Positions 5,526 to 5,612 of a DNA stretch of 5,612 bases are shown piece after piece (position 1 is the stretch's first letter; each line of letters begins with the position of its first letter). The notes beneath the pieces were generated by a model. That model was not told where the DNA came from and made no database searches. It was given only the letters and a program-made list of their open reading frames with translations. The translations under genes and the position numbers were made by a program. Source of the DNA: JBKQHQ01 sp052148715 (GTDB lineage: Bacteria > Pseudomonadota > Alphaproteobacteria > Rhizobiales > Xanthobacteraceae). The DNA lies in contig JBKQHQ010000231.1 of NCBI GenBank assembly GCA_052148715.1, positions 1-5,612 of the forward strand, read 5' to 3'.

Positions 5526-5558
5526 GAACCGTACGGGCGGTTTTCCCGCATACGGCTC
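5526..5558 (-). ncRNA. Group II intron domain V
   Basis: This is a 33-base hairpin starting GAGCCGTATGCG and ending CGTACGGTTC, nearly the same as the well-known domain V of the yeast ai5-gamma intron. The lower stem pairs 5558-5550 with 5526-5534 (nine pairs, including G-U). The upper stem pairs GCGG (5549-5546) with CCGC (5540-5537), with a GAAAA loop. The catalytic AGC triad is at 5557-5555. The two-base bulge that helps hold the catalytic metals is C-C (5536-5535), where ai5-gamma has A-C. Confidence 0.88.
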
Positions 5559-5612
5559 TCCAGTTGGTGGTTTCCTCATCGGGAGTGTCTGGCGGTCAGC
5601 CAGGCCGTGTGT

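Larger units (their letters stand above)
5488..5612 (-). mobile_element. 3' end of a group II intron (truncated by the window edge)
   Basis: Read on the minus strand, the right edge of the window contains a group II intron domain V hairpin (5558-5526), then a domain VI-like hairpin, then a typical 3' terminus ending CTAT at 5488. The rest of the ribozyme and any intron-encoded reverse transcriptase would lie to the right of 5612. In the 54 bases upstream of domain V (5559-5612) I could not find a reverse-transcriptase C-terminus I would trust. The 3' exon begins CGACGAGATTGC, which is the loop and inner arm of the palindromic repeat. Whether the intron is complete and active cannot be told from this part alone. 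Confidence 0.85.

Noticed and set aside
5201..5551. Minus-strand 116-codon open frame beginning MRENRPYGSEGG
   Set aside because: It is a read-through of intron domain V, domain VI, the palindromic repeat (the LLRFARNDK part) and remnants. Its start lies inside the ribozyme hairpin, so it is not a protein gene.

Overview
The window looks like a chromosomal segment of a high-GC alphaproteobacterium, most likely in or near Bradyrhizobium/Rhodopseudomonas (Nitrobacteraceae). This is inferred from the LeuB, patatin and CoA-transferase sequences, the GC-rich codon use, and the interspersed palindromic repeat containing GAGCGAAGCGAAGCAAT, all of which are familiar from that group. No taxonomic search could be run.

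Layout. Bases 1-39 may hold the first 13 codons of a minus-strand gene that leaves the window on the left. A small secreted protein of unknown function is at 203-601 (+). It converges on leuB (635-1747, -), the 3-isopropylmalate dehydrogenase of leucine biosynthesis. Divergent from leuB, across a 124-bp gap with two interleaved inverted repeats, is an exported cupin (1872-2342, +). A full-length palindromic repeat (2352-2430) lies between the convergent cupin and patatin genes. Two minus-strand genes follow, read from right to left: a family III CoA-transferase (3645-5066) and then a patatin-like lipase (2499-3533), 111 bp apart and possibly co-transcribed.

From 5067 to the right edge there is no intact gene. 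Instead there is a patchwork of remnants. These are an open tail of an unidentified minus-strand gene (5110-5217), a leader that looks like the start of an ABC-transporter substrate-binding protein (5301-5375, -), a decayed copy of the C-terminal end of the cupin gene (5383-5439, +), the left half of the palindromic repeat (5446-5484), and the 3' end of a group II intron with recognisable domains V and VI (5488-5612, -). The intron appears to have entered the loop of the second palindromic repeat. The rest of the intron, including any reverse transcriptase, lies beyond the window.

The intact genes do not form one pathway. leuB is housekeeping, and the CoA-transferase/patatin pair suggests acyl-CoA or lipid/polyester metabolism only in general terms. 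I found no defence system, CRISPR array, toxin-antitoxin pair or other clearly new system. The most informative signal is the layered debris at 5100-5612, above all the duplicated cupin tail plus repeat.
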